From IMG/VR virus record IMGVR_UViG_3300017963_002035, positions 1-21,302 of that record: a stretch of DNA of 21,302 nt. The stretch is one strand, 5' to 3'. The translations under genes and the position numbers were made by a program. This DNA comes from a virus. Below, one piece after another: positions 19,223-21,302 of the stretch; within the stretch, counting starts at the first letter, position 1; each line of letters opens with the position of its first letter. The notes under the pieces were generated by a model, which saw only the letters and a list, made by a program, of their open reading frames with translations, was not told the DNA's origin and did not search any database.

Positions 19223-20654
19223 GTAATCCTCTCAACTGTCGGTCAAAGGCTTCTGCATCCGCCTGCGATTTGTTTATTTCATTCATATGATCCTCAATCG
19301 TAGTCGGCACTTCGGTGATGTCGGCTGTTTCTTTGTTGTAATATGCAATTATTTGTCCCGTTTCCCTGTCTCGATTTTTTTTGATTAAATACCTGGTGTA
19401 TCCAGGCTCAATACTAGGATCGAAATATTCCTTACGCCATGGAAGAATAATGACGTCCGCATCCTGCTCTAGATAGCCGGACTCACGAAGGTGCCATATC
19501 TGTGGTTCCGTCTTGTTGATATCCGTGATACTCCTGTCGGGTCTCGACATCTGAGCTGCACTGACGACGCAGATGTCGAGCTCCTTGGCTAGTGCTTTGA
19601 GTCCCTGCGAGTTCTCGCTGACAGCTTCGTAGTAGTTCTTGGTGCCCATGGGCGCGACGAGCTTCTGCACATAGTCGAGATAGATCACGTCGAGCCTATC
19701 CTGCGCCATGAGCTGCAAAGCCTTATGACGTAAAGAGGCGAGGCTGATGCGCCCAGCGTCAAGGATCATGCAGTTGCTCTCAAACGCCCTCGCCTTGGCG
19801 TAGTTCTCCATGATGCGAGTCTGCTCTTCCTTGGTAAACTTGCCCGACCCTATCTTGGCTGGGTGCACGGAAGAGAGAATGCCGATGATCCTGGTAGCAA
19901 GCTTCACATCGGACATTTCTAGGCTGACATAAATACTTTTGACTCCCCTGATAGCACCACGAGCCATCCACTGGCATAAAAGCTCGGATTTTCCGGTTCC
20001 AGGCATCGCCCCAATCACTACAAGATCTTTAGGTTGAAGACCAAGGAGGTAGCCGTCAAAACTGTTAAAACCCGTGGTCGGGCCGTGCATGGCCGTGATG
20101 CCACGCTCGGCGTTTTCCCTTCGTTCGGTCAAGGATGCGTCAAAAGCTTCTGCGTCGCCAAGGATATCGGTGAGGGTCTTGAGCCGCAGCTGCTCGGTGC
20201 CACCTGTCAGCCCAGCTAGTTGCTCGTGAACCTCGTCAAGAATGTTATCCTCATGCTCGTCGGAGCTGATCGCCTTGAGAACACCATTCGACATGAGGAC
20301 AAGAGACCGACGGCAGTATAGGCGTGATAGTGCATCAAGAGCATCGCCTACGGGCAGCTTGCGGTAGTTAGCATCAAGACTATGAAGACGTTCAAAACCG
20401 CCAGCAGCCTTGGCATTGGCCTCCCGCTGTAGGTGCTCGAAGACCGCGCGGGGGGAGGGGTAATGCCTATTAGTGTAGAACGATTTGAGCGCATCAAATA
20501 GTGCCTGGTTCTCCGGCCATAGGAACCAGGTGCGCTTGGCGCGGCTGAATACCTCCTCCAGTCGTGGGCGCGAGGACAGGCACGCGCCCAGAATGGAGTC
20601 TTCGCACTCTTTACCCTGCTTGGAGTCGCCAGGGAGTTTATTTAGCTTCGCCAT
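19212..20654 (-). CDS. DnaB-type replicative DNA helicase
   Basis: The 480-aa protein has normal DnaB length. Its N-terminal helical domain spans about residues 1-155. The RecA-type ATPase domain follows: Walker A GAMPGTGKS 215-223, SLEMS 244-248, Walker B in LDVIYLDYVQ 321-330, an SAAQMSR segment 365-371 (canonical S-Q-L-S/N-R), LRESGYLEQDADVI 389-402, and KNRDRETG 426-433 with the arginine-finger loop. It unwinds DNA at the phage fork as a hexameric ring. Upstream is a 17-nt overlap with the small HTH gene; downstream an 11-nt overlap with the 18917 gene. No fused primase is seen, so host primase or a gene outside the window is needed. Confidence 0.93.
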   Translation of the reverse strand: MAKLNKLPGDSKQGKECEDSILGACLSSRPRLEEVFSRAKRTWFLWPENQALFDALKSFYTNRHYPSPRAVFEHLQREANAKAAGGFERLHSLDANYRKLPVGDALDALSRLYCRRSLVLMSNGVLKAISSDEHEDNILDEVHEQLAGLTGGTEQLRLKTLTDILGDAEAFDASLTERRENAERGITAMHGPTTGFNSFDGYLLGLQPKDLVVIGAMPGTGKSELLCQWMARGAIRGVKSIYVSLEMSDVKLATRIIGILSSVHPAKIGSGKFTKEEQTRIMENYAKARAFESNCMILDAGRISLASLRHKALQLMAQDRLDVIYLDYVQKLVAPMGTKNYYEAVSENSQGLKALAKELDICVVSAAQMSRPDRSITDINKTEPQIWHLRESGYLEQDADVIILPWRKEYFDPSIEPGYTRYLIKKNRDRETGQIIAYYNKETADITEVPTTIEDHMNEINKSQADAEAFDRQLRGLHED

Positions 20655-20835
20655 GCTGCTCCACCCAATCTATAAAAAGATCTTTACGAATCCAAATCAA
20701 CTTCCCGACACGGCGCACGCATAGGTCGAGTCCATTGTTTTTACGGTCGGCCAAGAGCTGTCGCAGATTCCCCTTAGTCAAGGGAATTGCAGGATCGCTC
20801 AAGAGTTGCGCCGGTGTAACATATTCGTACGACAT
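20638..20835 (-). CDS. small helix-turn-helix DNA-binding protein
   Basis: The start at ATG 20835 is supported by AGGAG 5-6 nt upstream; the longer frame to 20955 lacks such a site and overlaps the preceding gene. The 65-aa protein (SYEYVTPAQLLSDPAIPLTK, NLRQLLADRKNNG, then VGKLIWIRKDLFIDWVE) matches the excisionase/AlpA-like winged-helix style. In that style a T-x-x-x-L-L helix pair is followed by a G-x-x-x-(W/Y)-I-x-x-x-x-(F/L)-x-x-W-(L/V) wing. As the gene directly before the helicase, it could regulate the early operon or help load helicase at an origin. Confidence 0.6.
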   Translation of the reverse strand: MSYEYVTPAQLLSDPAIPLTKGNLRQLLADRKNNGLDLCVRRVGKLIWIRKDLFIDWVEQHGEAK

Positions 20836-20863
20836 AACATCTCCTGTTGCTAAGTGATACAGC

Positions 20864-21302
20864 CTAGCACCAGCCGATGTTTTCGGCGAGTCTTTTTTCT
20901 GCCCAGGCGCAGAAGTCCGCATCGGCGTAGCACATGGCGACCGACTGGGTAGCACCGCGCTTGAGACCGTCGAGGGAGGAGGCGTAGCGCACCTCTAACG
21001 ACGTCGCGCCGACTACGAAATGCGCCCAGAGTTGCGGGGCTACCTGCTTCACCTTGTCATGGAATCGCTCTAGAGCGTTTTGGATGGGGGTACAGTCGCG
21101 CGGAGCGTCCGACATGGATTCGTAGGTGGGGCGATCGCTCGACGCTCTCAGGAGCCATTTAAACGTGGCCAGCGGTCCTTTCTTGAATCCAAGCTTCTTC
21201 TGAGTCAGCAATGCAGCATGGCAGGCGTCGCTATCCAGGTCGCGCCAGCGGTTCACCGCCTTGAGGAGACTGCGCTCGGCCTCACCCCATGATTCGGATG
21301 GC
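20864..21302 (-). CDS. hypothetical protein, 5' truncated by window edge
   Basis: The frame is open to the right edge of the window, reading ...PSESWGEAERSLLKAVN into RWRDLDSDACHAALLTQKKL. A GTG at 21256 is internal rather than a true start, and at least 145 residues are visible. It is helical, with a central FKKGPLATFKWLLRASSDRP and a C-terminal AWAEKRLAENIGWC. Its position directly upstream of the HTH and helicase genes, with 28 nt between, suggests an initiator, primosome or helicase-loader type protein. No motif proves this, and the main domain may lie outside the window. Confidence 0.55.
   Translation of the reverse strand, partial: PSESWGEAERSLLKAVNRWRDLDSDACHAALLTQKKLGFKKGPLATFKWLLRASSDRPTYESMSDAPRDCTPIQNALERFHDKVKQVAPQLWAHFVVGATSLEVRYASSLDGLKRGATQSVAMCYADADFCAWAEKRLAENIGWC

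Noticed and set aside
1-21302. tRNA, rRNA or CRISPR array
   Set aside because: I found no cloverleaf-like T-loop/acceptor pattern, no rRNA-like stretch, and no regularly spaced direct repeats.

Overview
The window is part of a tailed double-stranded DNA phage (Caudoviricetes) or prophage. No portal, terminase or major capsid gene lies inside it. Nothing identifies the host directly. The sigma70-like promoters, Shine-Dalgarno starts and a Sec-type signal peptide indicate a bacterium. Genes are tightly packed, with many ATGA, TAATG or TAGTG stop/start overlaps, as expected of phage operons.

Layout. Positions 1-12412 (+ strand) form a virion block. It holds a large structural protein cut by the window start, two small tail-type proteins, a run of helical, glycine/alanine-rich proteins that look like internal or DNA-ejection proteins (3096-5886), a KTSC-domain protein (5886-6527), and a long series of fibre or adhesin-type proteins (6584-11974), including a 570-aa fibre and a LamG-like protein. 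One protein in this series (10023-10505) has a clear signal peptide and six cysteines and stands out. The 6584 gene is its own transcription unit, with a promoter and a rho-independent terminator. Two small genes end the block at 12412.

Positions 12413-13101 are a scarred junction. An AT-richer segment carries, on the - strand, a decayed N-terminal fragment of a P63C-domain protein plus its terminator. It seems to have removed the 5' end of a small basic phage gene whose tail survives at 12808-12930. A roughly 100-bp nested inverted-repeat structure follows, then a promoter-like sequence leading into three small + genes (13102-13698).

Positions 13751-21302 (- strand, convergent with the virion block) form the early/replication block, read right to left: a truncated protein of unknown function, a small helix-turn-helix protein, a DnaB-type replicative helicase, two unknowns, [tnpB insertion], an unknown helical protein, two tandem paralogous zinc-ribbon proteins, a DUF1064 nuclease-fold protein, an unknown, a cysteine-rich protein, an overlapping small ORF, an ERF-family single-strand annealing protein, a SpoVG-like protein, a previously easy-to-miss 44-aa membrane protein, a membrane/zinc-ribbon protein, and two unknowns. 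ERF and the SpoVG-like protein both end in an SSB-like acidic ...IPF tip, suggesting they join the same replication/recombination machinery.

The replication block is interrupted at about 17270-18603 by a TnpB gene in the opposite orientation. It has intact RuvC and zinc-finger residues, its own strong promoter, and a hairpin-rich 3' region that could be a guide (omega) RNA. No TnpA is present. The most interesting regions are this TnpB unit, the scarred junction with its nested palindromes, and a 15-bp palindrome repeated inside two early genes.
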